A DNA stretch of 64,000 nt from Candidatus Methanosphaera massiliense (lineage in GTDB: Archaea > Methanobacteriota > Methanobacteria > Methanobacteriales > Methanobacteriaceae): positions 870,501 to 934,500 of the forward strand of contig NZ_JARBXM010000001.1 in assembly GCF_028890305.1 (NCBI RefSeq), written 5' to 3'. Below, in pieces: positions 47,439-56,295 of the stretch (position 1 is its first letter; each line of letters begins with the position of its first letter). The translations under genes and the position numbers were made by a program. The notes under the pieces are model-generated. The model ran no database searches, was not told the DNA's origin, and saw nothing but the letters and a program-made list of their open reading frames with translations.

Positions 47439-48539
47439 ATGAATTCTATCATATCAAAAAATGAAGCTAAAAAAATACTAGAATTAGATGTTATAGATAT
47501 ACTTGACATAATAAAAAAAATCAATCAAGATAGGCCTAATAAAAATATTACATATTCACGTAATGTATTTCTACCAATAACACACATCTGTAATAATAAT
47601 TGTGGGTACTGCACATTTAAACAAACACCAGAAGAATCCGATTATCTGTTAATGAATGAAAAAGAAGTAAAAACAATCATAGAAGAAGGCGTGAAATATG
47701 ATTGTACAGAAGCACTATTCACCTTTGGAGAATCAGCAGATAAAACAGAACCAGTACAAGAAAAACTAAAAGAATACAACTGTGAAACAATGGTAGACTA
47801 TGTATACAAACTATCAAAAAATACACTAGACAACTATGACATATTACCCCACACTAACATGGGCATAATATCACGTGAGGATTTAGCACGATTATCACAG
47901 GTAAATGCATCAATGGGATTAATGTTAGAAACAACAAATAAACACTTACTAAAAACAGTAGCACATAAAGACAGTCCAGGAAAAAATCCTAAAAAAAGAA
48001 TCAAATATATAACAGATGCAGGAAAAGAAAACATACCATTCACAACAGGACTATTAATAGGAATCGGAGAAACTATGGATGACCACATAGAATCATTATT
48101 CAAGATAAGAGAAATACAGGATAAATACCAGCACATCCAAGAAATAATAATACAAAATTTCAAACCAAAAACAGGAATTGCAATGGAAAACTATCCAGAG
48201 CCACCAGTAACAGAATTAATAAAACTAACAATACTAGCACACATAATGTTTCCCGATGTAAGTATACAAATACCACCAAATCTTAATCAAAAATTAATGT
48301 CCATATTTACAATAGTCGGAGCTGATGATATAGGTGGAATTTCACCAATAACTAAAGACTACGTTAATCCTGACGAAACATGGCCTAAAATCACAGAACT
48401 GGAAAGAGAACTAAACAGTATAAACTTTAAATTAGAAGAAAGATTACCAGTATACAAGAAATACATCAATGAAAAATATTTAAATGAAAATATATTAAAA
48501 AAAGCATTAAAACTTCAAAAAAGAATTGAAATTAATTAA
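47439..48539 (+). CDS. cofG: FO synthase subunit CofG
   Basis: About 366 aa. Radical SAM enzyme that, with CofH, builds the deazaflavin FO of coenzyme F420. The cluster motif is CNNNCGYCTF (CX3CX2C) at about residue 51, with RNVFLPITHICN before it. EALFTFGESADKT and HTNMGIISREDLARL are typical of CofG. ATG 47439 is chosen rather than GTG 47430. It is convergent with taw2 and overlaps it by 8 bases. CofH is not in the window. Confidence 0.94.
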   Translation: MNSIISKNEAKKILELDVIDILDIIKKINQDRPNKNITYSRNVFLPITHICNNNCGYCTFKQTPEESDYLLMNEKEVKTIIEEGVKYDCTEALFTFGESADKTEPVQEKLKEYNCETMVDYVYKLSKNTLDNYDILPHTNMGIISREDLARLSQVNASMGLMLETTNKHLLKTVAHKDSPGKNPKKRIKYITDAGKENIPFTTGLLIGIGETMDDHIESLFKIREIQDKYQHIQEIIIQNFKPKTGIAMENYPEPPVTELIKLTILAHIMFPDVSIQIPPNLNQKLMSIFTIVGADDIGGISPITKDYVNPDETWPKITELERELNSINFKLEERLPVYKKYINEKYLNENILKKALKLQKRIEIN

Positions 48540-49263
48540 TTTGTATATCTACAACTGTATGATATACACCTGGTGAATATTTTTTAATTTTACGCTTATT
48601 CAATACTTTTATACTTCTGCCCTGTTTTTCAGCAGCTTTTCTAACTCTTTCCACAGGTCTTGTGAATAAAATTGGCTCTGGAGTTGATTCATGATAATGT
48701 AATACTCCACCTTTTTTTAAATAGTGTATACCACTATCAAGGTAATCCTCTGTATTACCAATATATCCCATTAATACTCTGTCAGCAACATGATCAAAAT
48801 CCTGTAAATCACAATCCCCGAGTATTGGTTCGACTATGTCTTCTACTTTATTTAGTTTAATGTTCTCACAGAGAAATTCATAAGAATTTGGATTTATCTC
48901 AATAGCATAAATCTTTTTTGGCTTAGAATGTACAGCCATTGGAATTGTGAAATATCCAATACCTGCAAACATGTCTATGATAGTTTCATCGCTTTCAGGT
49001 AACTTACTCATTCTTAATCTTTCACCAGTATTTCCCTTAGACCACATTACTTTGGCAACATCTATTTTAAATTTACAATAGTTTTCTTTATGGATAGTTT
49101 CTGTACCTTCACCATAAATCATTTCAATATCTGGTTCTCTTTTCTGACCATGTATTTGTCCTAATTTTACTACTCTATTGATATAAGGTAATTTTAGTAT
49201 TTCATCTAAATTATCAGGTACTTTTTTTACTACCAATATATCGCCTATTACTTTACCTTTCAT
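48532..49263 (-). CDS. taw2: Wyosine-pathway aminocarboxypropyltransferase Taw2 (TYW2-like)
   Basis: 243 aa, class I SAM fold. IIDMFAGIGYFTIPMAVHSK at about residue 102 binds SAM, followed by IYAIEINPNSYEFLCENIKL. In place of the Trm5 NPP motif stands RVLMGYIGNTEDYLD and then GGVLHYHES, which separates TYW2/Taw2 from Trm5. The enzyme would transfer the aminocarboxypropyl group of SAM to the wyosine base at G37 of tRNA-Phe. It starts 14 bases after mmp10. Confidence 0.85.
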   Translation of the reverse strand: MKGKVIGDILVVKKVPDNLDEILKLPYINRVVKLGQIHGQKREPDIEMIYGEGTETIHKENYCKFKIDVAKVMWSKGNTGERLRMSKLPESDETIIDMFAGIGYFTIPMAVHSKPKKIYAIEINPNSYEFLCENIKLNKVEDIVEPILGDCDLQDFDHVADRVLMGYIGNTEDYLDSGIHYLKKGGVLHYHESTPEPILFTRPVERVRKAAEKQGRSIKVLNKRKIKKYSPGVYHTVVDIQIN

Positions 49264-49277
49264 ATGATTACCTTTAT

Positions 49278-50519
49278 TTATCTATGTACGCCCATGTAAT
49301 TTATTAATTCAATTAAATCTTCAAATGCTATTAATTCCTGTTTAAGAACATCATTCTTTGTTAATGTTCCACTCATTTCTCCATCAGCAGTTAACATGTC
49401 TGGTCCTCTATGAATAAGACGGAAATTTCCATCACGTCTGAAAATTTCCTCTGCACGCAAATCATGTACAAAGCATCTTCCAGGAATTATCACAGTATCT
49501 TTAACTTCATTTAAGTCAATTGCTCTCAAGTCTTCTTCTGTAATTAGACATGCAATTTCTTGTTCTGTTCCTATAACATTGACATAGTCTGTTGCTTCCA
49601 GATTTGTCAGTATTTTTTCTATGTATGGTGCTGATATTTTACTAGTAATTATTGTGGCCTCGGCTCTTATTTTTGTAAGAATATCCAGGTATTCTTTATT
49701 TTTATCTTTTGATATTGCATAAGGAGCATCTGTTTCTGGGTCACATACAGGAGTTCCTGTAACTCTTAAATTATATTCACGTGCTGTGTCTCTTACTAAT
49801 TGTTCAAATTCTTGTATTGGCTGGGGTTTAACACCAGGAACTATAGGGTCACTATTCAGGATTAGTCCTTGATTTCTTGTATTTGCAAATCTCATTAATA
49901 TTAATGCTTTAGCACCCCATGATTCTAGTTGTTCACATGTTCTTGCTAGTTCTTCACCATCATTAACTCCAGGTATTATTATTGAAGCAGCATGAACATC
50001 ACAGGTTTCACAGAATCTTTTCAGTGCTTCGATTGATGCTTCAGGTGTCGGGTCATGCATCCACTTCTTTCTTAATACAGGATCTGTGGAGAAAACAGTG
50101 TATGTAGTTTCGATAACTCCATTATTGGTTAATTTATCCACAAGATCAGGGTCATCTATACCTTTACCACTAGTATATCCCAGGTGTATTGGAAATCCCA
50201 TGTCATGTATTCCTTTTGATAATTCTAATAAATGAGGATAACAACTAACATCACCATCACCAGTAATGTTTACCATAGTGTCTCTTGAGAGTTCTGTTTG
50301 AAAAATATTGTTTTGTAATGATGCCAGTACATTAAATGGCTGTAGATAGTCTCGTTTCATGTTTGTATCAGTGGTACAATGAGGACAACCTATTTGTCCT
50401 GGCGGACAGTTTTTACAGCCTAGTATCTTCTTATCTCTAACATTTTTAAAATAACAATATTCACAAAAACCTCTACAGTTTTTACCAGGTATTCCTCCAA
50501 TATCGGCCATTATTTGCAT
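49278..50519 (-). CDS. mmp10: Methanogenesis marker 10, McrA arginine methyltransferase
   Basis: 413 aa. B12-dependent radical SAM enzyme that C-methylates an arginine of McrA. It begins MADIGGIPGKNCRGFCEYCY with the CX3CX2C cluster, then a second Cys-rich loop (GCKNCPPGQIGCPHC) that coordinates an extra iron in the family. TGDGDVSCYPHLLEL and SIIIPGVNDGEELARTCEQL are typical. The first ATG (50519) or the one 9 bases later may be used. Functionally linked to methyl-coenzyme M reductase. Confidence 0.92.
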   Translation of the reverse strand: MQIMADIGGIPGKNCRGFCEYCYFKNVRDKKILGCKNCPPGQIGCPHCTTDTNMKRDYLQPFNVLASLQNNIFQTELSRDTMVNITGDGDVSCYPHLLELSKGIHDMGFPIHLGYTSGKGIDDPDLVDKLTNNGVIETTYTVFSTDPVLRKKWMHDPTPEASIEALKRFCETCDVHAASIIIPGVNDGEELARTCEQLESWGAKALILMRFANTRNQGLILNSDPIVPGVKPQPIQEFEQLVRDTAREYNLRVTGTPVCDPETDAPYAISKDKNKEYLDILTKIRAEATIITSKISAPYIEKILTNLEATDYVNVIGTEQEIACLITEEDLRAIDLNEVKDTVIIPGRCFVHDLRAEEIFRRDGNFRLIHRGPDMLTADGEMSGTLTKNDVLKQELIAFEDLIELINYMGVHR

Positions 50520-50857
50520 AAGTAATTATTTATTAGTAATGTATTTTAATAATATTGTTAAGTTTGATAAAAATAATTTAATTTAAAACAAGAATTATTT
50601 ATTTTCGTATCAGGAATATAATCTGAAAATAGGGACAAATAGTTGTTTATTATAGTATTTACTTCATAATGTATGGATAAGTCTTTTTTTCATTGAGTTT
50701 AAGCATTATTATTTGAAACTTAAAAATTGTTGATAAAAATATCATTTTTATTTCATGAATTCTAGAGTTAAATTAAAAAAATATAATCTATGCTACGTAT
50801 ATAATTATATATATTATAATAATGTATCACATTAAAAATTAATTTAAGGTAATTAAA
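50520..50857. other. Divergent promoter region of mmp10 and mcrC-mtr
   Basis: 338 AT-rich bases. A strongly TATA-like stretch (ATATAATTATATATATTATA) lies just upstream of mcrC. No gene seen. Confidence 0.5.
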
Positions 50858-51460
50858 ATGATTGGAAAAAGTACTCATATTGTTGATTGTAGGGAAACAA
50901 GAGGAATAGGTGAAGGTGGTGGAATAGCACAGCGTGGAACATATGCTCAATGTGGAGATGATTTGTTAGCTGTGGCTATGTCACCAGGTCGTAGACATAT
51001 TACAAAACCAGTTTGTGAAATTACTTTTGCATTAAGAGAGGCTAATATTCAAACCAGTACTTTAGTTCTTAATGCTGGTTCAGGGGTTCCTAGAGACACA
51101 CCTACTGGTGGAGGTAACGGTCTATTTGGAGTTACACCTAAAGAAATTTCACAGATGGGTAGGCATAAAGTAGTGTTAATACACTTTGGCGGAGTAAAAA
51201 ATCATATTATTTATAAGGCAAAACACGTACTGAAAAATATTAACAAACCTGTTATAATTATTTCACAGTATCCTGTTGACTTTGAAGATTTTGCAAAAAT
51301 TGGAGTTAAAACTGCTGCTGTAATGCCTGAAAAACCAGAAACACAGGGAACAATTGTTGAATTAATAACTGATGTAATTCGTGGAGAATCCTGTACTCAA
51401 CAAAAATTAGATGAAATAATCGATAAAGTTGAAAATACAATTGAAAAGTATGGGTATTAA
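50858..51460 (+). CDS. mcrC: Methyl-coenzyme M reductase operon protein C
   Basis: 200 aa, the usual McrC length. [60 protein letters not shown] and [20 protein letters not shown] are diagnostic. McrC belongs to the ATP-dependent activation complex of methyl-coenzyme M reductase. Here it stands directly before mtrE. The reductase genes (mcrB, D, G, A) that surround mcrC in Methanothermobacter are absent. Confidence 0.94.
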   Translation: MIGKSTHIVDCRETRGIGEGGGIAQRGTYAQCGDDLLAVAMSPGRRHITKPVCEITFALREANIQTSTLVLNAGSGVPRDTPTGGGNGLFGVTPKEISQMGRHKVVLIHFGGVKNHIIYKAKHVLKNINKPVIIISQYPVDFEDFAKIGVKTAAVMPEKPETQGTIVELITDVIRGESCTQQKLDEIIDKVENTIEKYGY

Positions 51461-51476
51461 TGAAGAGGTAACGAAT

Positions 51477-52349
51477 ATGGATATAGTATATAATCTATGT
51501 TTAGTTACTCTGATGGGATTTTTAGCAATCTTAGCTGGTATGTTTGAGGATTTGGAATCTGATGTAGCATCAACAAGTAATCCAAATTCTCAGGTTCAAC
51601 TAGCACCACAGGTAGGTAATTTACATAAATTATTTAACAGAGCAGTATCTGGAGAACCATTGCTTGTTGGTACAATGGCAACTATAGCTGGATCTATTAC
51701 TTATGTATTATTACAAATAAATCAACCAGTACTATTGTCAATATTATTAGCAACTATTATAACAACAATAATACAAGCTATTTTTTCAGTTACTTCATAC
51801 ATGGGACGTATAACAAGTCAAGCATTATATAATCAACCATTGTTTATGGATGTCATATATAAACATGTTCCTGTAGCTGCAGCACATGCTTTCATAAACT
51901 TATTTTCAATTACAACACTAGCTTATCTAATGATTTACGTCTTACAACCAGCAATTCCATTAACATTACCTATTGCAACATTGTTATTAGGTGTTTCATT
52001 AGGTTCTATCGGGTCTGCTGTTGGAGATATTCACTATGGTGCTGAAAAACTATATCAACATCATAAGTATGGTTCAGGAATACCTGTATCTGTTAATGGT
52101 GATATAACAACAAGAGATTCATTAGGTTCTAGAAATTCATTGGATGTAGTTAAATTCTGTTCTAAATTTGCTGGACCAATAACAGGGCTTTGTTTTGGAA
52201 TAATTATATTCCTTAATTTTTGGATATTCCTAGTTTTCGGAGTACAAATAGGATTAGTTGTAGGATTTATAATAGTTCTACTAATATTAGGATTAAATTA
52301 CTTATTAGAACGTAGGTCTCGTTCTATATATGGAGAATATGAAAAATAA
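51477..52349 (+). CDS. mtrE: Methyl-H4MPT:CoM methyltransferase subunit E
   Basis: About 290 aa, integral membrane subunit of the sodium-pumping methyltransferase. Six or so helices; MDIVYNLCLVTLMGFLAILA opens the protein, then AGMFEDLESDVASTSNPNSQ and GSAVGDIHYGAEKLYQHHKY are family signatures. The start is ATG 51477 with AGAGGTAA before it; the longer frame from TTG 51429 overlaps mcrC and is not needed. First gene of the mtr set. Confidence 0.94.
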   Translation: MDIVYNLCLVTLMGFLAILAGMFEDLESDVASTSNPNSQVQLAPQVGNLHKLFNRAVSGEPLLVGTMATIAGSITYVLLQINQPVLLSILLATIITTIIQAIFSVTSYMGRITSQALYNQPLFMDVIYKHVPVAAAHAFINLFSITTLAYLMIYVLQPAIPLTLPIATLLLGVSLGSIGSAVGDIHYGAEKLYQHHKYGSGIPVSVNGDITTRDSLGSRNSLDVVKFCSKFAGPITGLCFGIIIFLNFWIFLVFGVQIGLVVGFIIVLLILGLNYLLERRSRSIYGEYEK

Positions 52350-52366
52350 ATTGGAGATAAAATGAG

Positions 52367-53065
52367 ATGATGATTGAATTATTAATAAGTATAATAATAG
52401 GATCAACAATTATTGGTATAGGTGTTCATTTCATACCTGTAGGTGGTGCACCAGCTGCACTATCAACAACTGCTGGTATACCTACAGGAGCTCCAATGAT
52501 AACAATTGGAATGGGAATCACAGGAATATTAGCTGCTACAAGTGTTATTGGACAACCAGAATATATTATTATCATGTCTGGTGCAATAGGTTCCATGATA
52601 ATGATGGCAGTAACTATGCTATTTTCTAACATGATACATGTTTATGGTGTGGGAGTTCCACCAGCATCAGCCAACTTTGAAAAAGATCCAATCACAGGTT
52701 TCCAGCAAGAGCCGTATGTTAGTCCAGGTACAACAGGTCATGGAATACCAACAATATCATTCGTAAGTGGTTTGATTGGTTCATTTCTAGGTGGTGTCGG
52801 TGGTTCACTTGCATTTTGGGCAATATATAATGAATTAAATTTAAAACAAGTATATTCAACAATGGCATGTGGATCAGTATCAGCTATTTTAGCAATAATG
52901 TTATTCTTTGTTATTGCTGTTGTAGCATCATATAATATTGGTGGTACTATTCAGGGATTTTATGATAAGAAATTCAAATCAAAAATAATATCAGGTACTA
53001 TTTCATGTTTTATCATGTCTATTATATTAGCAGTAGTATATGCATTGATTTTAGGGGGTCTGTAG
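52367..53065 (+). CDS. mtrD: Methyl-H4MPT:CoM methyltransferase subunit D
   Basis: 232 aa, membrane subunit with about six helices. GVHFIPVGGAPAALSTTAGI, GAMGSMIMMAVTM-like glycine-rich helices and NMIHVYGVGVPPASANFEKD are typical. MtrC, D and E are thought to form the sodium channel part. Ribosome site GGAGAT. mtrC starts at the next base after its stop. Confidence 0.94.
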   Translation: MMIELLISIIIGSTIIGIGVHFIPVGGAPAALSTTAGIPTGAPMITIGMGITGILAATSVIGQPEYIIIMSGAIGSMIMMAVTMLFSNMIHVYGVGVPPASANFEKDPITGFQQEPYVSPGTTGHGIPTISFVSGLIGSFLGGVGGSLAFWAIYNELNLKQVYSTMACGSVSAILAIMLFFVIAVVASYNIGGTIQGFYDKKFKSKIISGTISCFIMSIILAVVYALILGGL

Positions 53066-53854
53066 ATGGCTGATGATTTAATTCCACATCAGATTATAAC
53101 ACTAGTATCACTTGCCGGTGGTTTAATATGTATCTATGCAAGCAATATCTCATCAATTGGGGGTATTTTCTCAATCATAGCTACAATATTGGGTGTTGTT
53201 TATGGAACAAATACACTCAGACATGTGGGTAAGTATAGTTTAGGTACTGGAGTACCTTCTATTGTTTACATGTTAACTGCATGTGGTCTAATAAGTTCTA
53301 TTGTAGGTATTTCATTATCCCTGTTTGTAGATCAGTCAATGCTATTTCCAATAATTAGCGTAGTAATTGCTGGATTAATTGGTTTATCAATCTCATTAAT
53401 ATGTAAATACGTATTTAATATACAGGTTGAAATATTATCAAAATCTTTCATGTCTATTGCTATTGCTACTACAATCACTATAATGGCAATGTCAACACTA
53501 GTATTATCTTCTTCAGACGCTAATATGATATACCACTATGTTATAGAAAATGGGTTAATAATATTGTTTATGATTATAACAGTAATGGCTATACAAAATC
53601 CGTATAATTCATGCATGGGACCAAATGAAGACCAATATAGAACATTATCTCTAGCAATAGCTAATGCATTTTTAATGTTGATGGTTATTTCAATTATAAG
53701 TGTGGTTAGTAATGGTTATTGGTATGTTTATCTAGTGATATCACTTATCGGATGGATTATAAGTATTAGAAAATACTTCCAATACACTAAACAACAAGCA
53801 GCATCAGTAAGATGGTATGGATTATGGCCTAAAAATGATGAGGAGGAATTTTAA
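53066..53854 (+). CDS. mtrC: Methyl-H4MPT:CoM methyltransferase subunit C
   Basis: 262 aa, membrane subunit with about seven helices. LVSLAGGLICIYASNISSIG at the start, GVVYGTNTLRHVGKYSLGTG in the middle and QNPYNSCMGPNEDQYRTLSL near residue 175 mark the family. No gap to mtrD, and the stop overlaps the mtrB start. Confidence 0.94.
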   Translation: MADDLIPHQIITLVSLAGGLICIYASNISSIGGIFSIIATILGVVYGTNTLRHVGKYSLGTGVPSIVYMLTACGLISSIVGISLSLFVDQSMLFPIISVVIAGLIGLSISLICKYVFNIQVEILSKSFMSIAIATTITIMAMSTLVLSSSDANMIYHYVIENGLIILFMIITVMAIQNPYNSCMGPNEDQYRTLSLAIANAFLMLMVISIISVVSNGYWYVYLVISLIGWIISIRKYFQYTKQQAASVRWYGLWPKNDEEEF

Positions 53855-54153
53855 TGGTTGATAACTCAAAAGTTATAATTGATGATGACCTTGTTATGGA
53901 TGTTAATACTGGAGTCATTGGGTCTAAATCAAGTATAAAATCAGAGGGAGTATCATTTCCAATAGATGATGTTATATCTGAAATCGATAGATTAGAAAGT
54001 GCAATAGATGATTTGGAATCCTCCTTAGATTCTAGGACAACATCTAATTTATCAGAAAATAATAGGAATGGAGTATATAGAAAAGCAGGATTATTAACAA
54101 ATGTGGTTATAGGAGTAATAATTGCATTGATAATATTAATATTAATAGTCTAA
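53854..54153 (+). CDS. mtrB: Methyl-H4MPT:CoM methyltransferase subunit B
   Basis: 99 aa. A short N-terminal soluble part (DDDLVMDVNTGVIGSKSS), a coiled segment (ISEIDRLESAIDDLESSLDS) and one C-terminal anchor (LLTNVVIGVIIALIILILIV). Its ATG shares a base with the mtrC stop; AGGAGGA precedes it. Confidence 0.93.
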   Translation: MVDNSKVIIDDDLVMDVNTGVIGSKSSIKSEGVSFPIDDVISEIDRLESAIDDLESSLDSRTTSNLSENNRNGVYRKAGLLTNVVIGVIIALIILILIV

Positions 54154-54170
54154 TATAGGAGGAAAGTACT

Positions 54171-54932
54171 TTGGTAGAAGATATGGAAGTTGTACAAGGT
54201 TGGCCTCTAGAAACTGGAGATTATGATGTTGGTGATTCTAGTAGTCCAGTAGCAGTTGTATCATTGGGTTCAAAAATGAATGAAGAACTTGTAAATGCTG
54301 GAGCTGCTATTGCAGGACCATTACATACAGAAAATCTAGGAATAGAAAAATTTGTTGCAAATGTTATTTCTAATTCAAATATTCGTTATGTTGTGATATG
54401 TGGTTCAGAAGTACAGGGTCATATAACTGGTAAAACTGTTGAGGCTTTATATGAAAATGGTATTGATTCTGATAAGAAATCTATCATAGGTTCACCTGGA
54501 GCAATACCTTTTGTGGAAAATTTATCTGTTGAAGCAGTAGAGCGATTTCAAAGACAAGTGTCTCTTATCAGTATGATAGATAATGAGAATTTAGATGAAA
54601 TATCTGCTAAGATACAGGAATGTATAGATGAAGATCCTGAAGTTTTTCCTGAGGAACCGATGGTTGTTGAGTTAAGTGAATCTGAGGAAGATGAAGAAAT
54701 AGAAGAGGATGAAGTTGAATATAGTTCTCAGGGAACAGGTAATGTTGATTCATCAGCTTTAAGATTACTTGAAATAGAAGACCGTATAAGGTTAATGAAT
54801 AATGAAGTTAAGGAAATTGGCAGTCTTGAGAAAATAAATTCAGGGTATTATGCAGGAAAAATAGAGGGTATAGTTCTTGGTTTTATATTAACCTTAATCC
54901 TTCTAATTGTAATAATGATAGGTTGGGTTTAA
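54171..54932 (+). CDS. mtrA: Methyl-H4MPT:CoM methyltransferase subunit A, corrinoid protein
   Basis: 253 aa. Carries the cobamide that shuttles the methyl group. VVQGWPLETGDYDVGDSSSP, PVAVVSLGSKMNEELVNAGA, the axial His region GPLHTENLGIEK (about residue 60) and VVICGSEVQGHITGKTVEAL are diagnostic; a C-terminal helix anchors it. The start is the TTG at 54171, eight bases after AGGAGG, which aligns with the usual MtrA N-terminus. Between the domain and the anchor there is a highly acidic linker (LSESEEDEEIEEDEVEYSS), longer than I recall for Methanothermobacter. Confidence 0.94.
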   Translation: MVEDMEVVQGWPLETGDYDVGDSSSPVAVVSLGSKMNEELVNAGAAIAGPLHTENLGIEKFVANVISNSNIRYVVICGSEVQGHITGKTVEALYENGIDSDKKSIIGSPGAIPFVENLSVEAVERFQRQVSLISMIDNENLDEISAKIQECIDEDPEVFPEEPMVVELSESEEDEEIEEDEVEYSSQGTGNVDSSALRLLEIEDRIRLMNNEVKEIGSLEKINSGYYAGKIEGIVLGFILTLILLIVIMIGWV

Positions 54933-54933
54933 T

Positions 54934-55122
54934 ATGAAAAAGACAATGAACAATATTGGTGAATTGGTAGATTCAATAGAGTATAGAGCCCAGTTAATTG
55001 GAAGAAACCAAAGATTAATTAGTGGTGTGGAGAGTACTCGTATAAGTGGTATATTAATTGGATTTATATGTACATTAATCATTGTAGGTATACCTATATT
55101 ATACTATAGTGGGGGCTTTTAA
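54934..55122 (+). CDS. mtrF: Methyl-H4MPT:CoM methyltransferase subunit F
   Basis: 62 aa. An amphipathic N-terminal part (VDSIEYRAQLIGRNQRLISG) and one C-terminal helix (ISGILIGFICTLIIVGIPIL). It resembles the C-terminal anchor segment of MtrA. It starts one base after the mtrA stop and overlaps mtrG by one base. Confidence 0.92.
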   Translation: MKKTMNNIGELVDSIEYRAQLIGRNQRLISGVESTRISGILIGFICTLIIVGIPILYYSGGF

Positions 55123-55316
55123 TGTCTGATAATATAAAAGAAGATCTTGAACAAATTAATGAACGTTTAGATAAGTTAGAGGAAAGACTAGAAGAGTCTC
55201 ATGGTGAATTTTCTCAGAAAACTGGAAAAAGTATTGGAAGAGATATAGGATTTTTATATGGTATAATAATAGCACTAATTGTAGTGATTATATTAATGAA
55301 ACTCACAATAATTTAG
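55122..55316 (+). CDS. mtrG: Methyl-H4MPT:CoM methyltransferase subunit G
   Basis: 64 aa. N-terminal coiled coil (EDLEQINERLDKLEERLEES) and one C-terminal helix (IGFLYGIIIALIVVIILMKL). Usual length and place in the operon. Confidence 0.92.
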   Translation: MSDNIKEDLEQINERLDKLEERLEESHGEFSQKTGKSIGRDIGFLYGIIIALIVVIILMKLTII

Positions 55317-55358
55317 GGTAAAAGACTTAGAAGTAATTATTTAAAAAGGAGCATTTTC

Positions 55359-56291
55359 ATGTTTAAATTTGAACAAAAACAAGAAGTATTTGATGTTTAT
55401 GGTGTAAAGATAGGTGGACAGCCTGGTGAATATCCAACTGTATTAGCAGGTACAATTTTTTATGCTGGTCATAATATTATATCTGATGAGAATAAGGGAA
55501 TTTTTGACAAGGATAAGGCAGAAACTCTATTAAATACTATGGATGAAATGACAGATTTAACAGGAAATCCTAATATAGTACAAATATTCGGAGCAACACC
55601 TGAAGCTTTACTTAAATATATAGATTTTGTAACATCAATATCTGACGCACCATTTCTTATAGATTCAACATCAGCAGATGCAAGAATAGCCGGAGCAAAA
55701 CATGTAACAGAATCAGGATTAGCAGAAAGAACCATATATAACTCTATAAACATGTCCATAGACACGGAAGAAATCGAAGCAATAACAAACTCAGACATAA
55801 CCTCATCAATAATACTAGGATTTAATCCAACTCAACCAGGTGTTGAAGGAAAAATAGAATTATGGGACAATGGAGCAGGTATTCTAGAAAAAGGATTACT
55901 GGAAATAGCTGATGATTGTGGTATATTCAAACCTTTAATGGATGTTGCAGTAACACCTCTAGGACAAGGAGGAGGAAGTGCAATAAAAGCAACAATAAAT
56001 GAGAAAAGTAAATGGGGTTATCCTGCTGGTAGTGGAGTACATAATGTACCATCAGCATGGGATTGGATTAAAAAATATAAAAAGGAATATCCTGAAGTAT
56101 GGCCTGTATGTGATGTAGGAGCTAACATTGTCCAGCAAATGGCTGGTGGAGACTTTGTATTATTCGGTCCAATAGAAAATACTAGAAAAGCATTCACAGC
56201 ATGTGCAATGACAGACATGTTTATAGCTGAGGCTAACGAGGCAATAGGCATTAATCCAATAGATTCACATCCATATAAAAATTTATTATGA
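55359..56291 (+). CDS. mtrH: Methyl-H4MPT:CoM methyltransferase subunit H
   Basis: 310 aa, soluble TIM-barrel subunit that moves the methyl group from methyl-tetrahydromethanopterin to the MtrA corrinoid. MFKFEQKQEVFDVYGVKIGG, GEYPTVLAGTIFYAGHNIIS, FLIDSTSADARIAGAKHVTE and FNPTQPGVEGKIELWDNGAG are diagnostic. AAAAGGAGC precedes the ATG. The gene is somewhat less AT-biased than the rest, as expected for high expression. Confidence 0.95.
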   Translation: MFKFEQKQEVFDVYGVKIGGQPGEYPTVLAGTIFYAGHNIISDENKGIFDKDKAETLLNTMDEMTDLTGNPNIVQIFGATPEALLKYIDFVTSISDAPFLIDSTSADARIAGAKHVTESGLAERTIYNSINMSIDTEEIEAITNSDITSSIILGFNPTQPGVEGKIELWDNGAGILEKGLLEIADDCGIFKPLMDVAVTPLGQGGGSAIKATINEKSKWGYPAGSGVHNVPSAWDWIKKYKKEYPEVWPVCDVGANIVQQMAGGDFVLFGPIENTRKAFTACAMTDMFIAEANEAIGINPIDSHPYKNLL

Positions 56292-56295
56292 TACT

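Noticed and set aside
51429-51476. Longer mtrE starting at TTG 51429
   Set aside because: It would overlap mcrC; ATG 51477 has a proper ribosome site and matches the family start.
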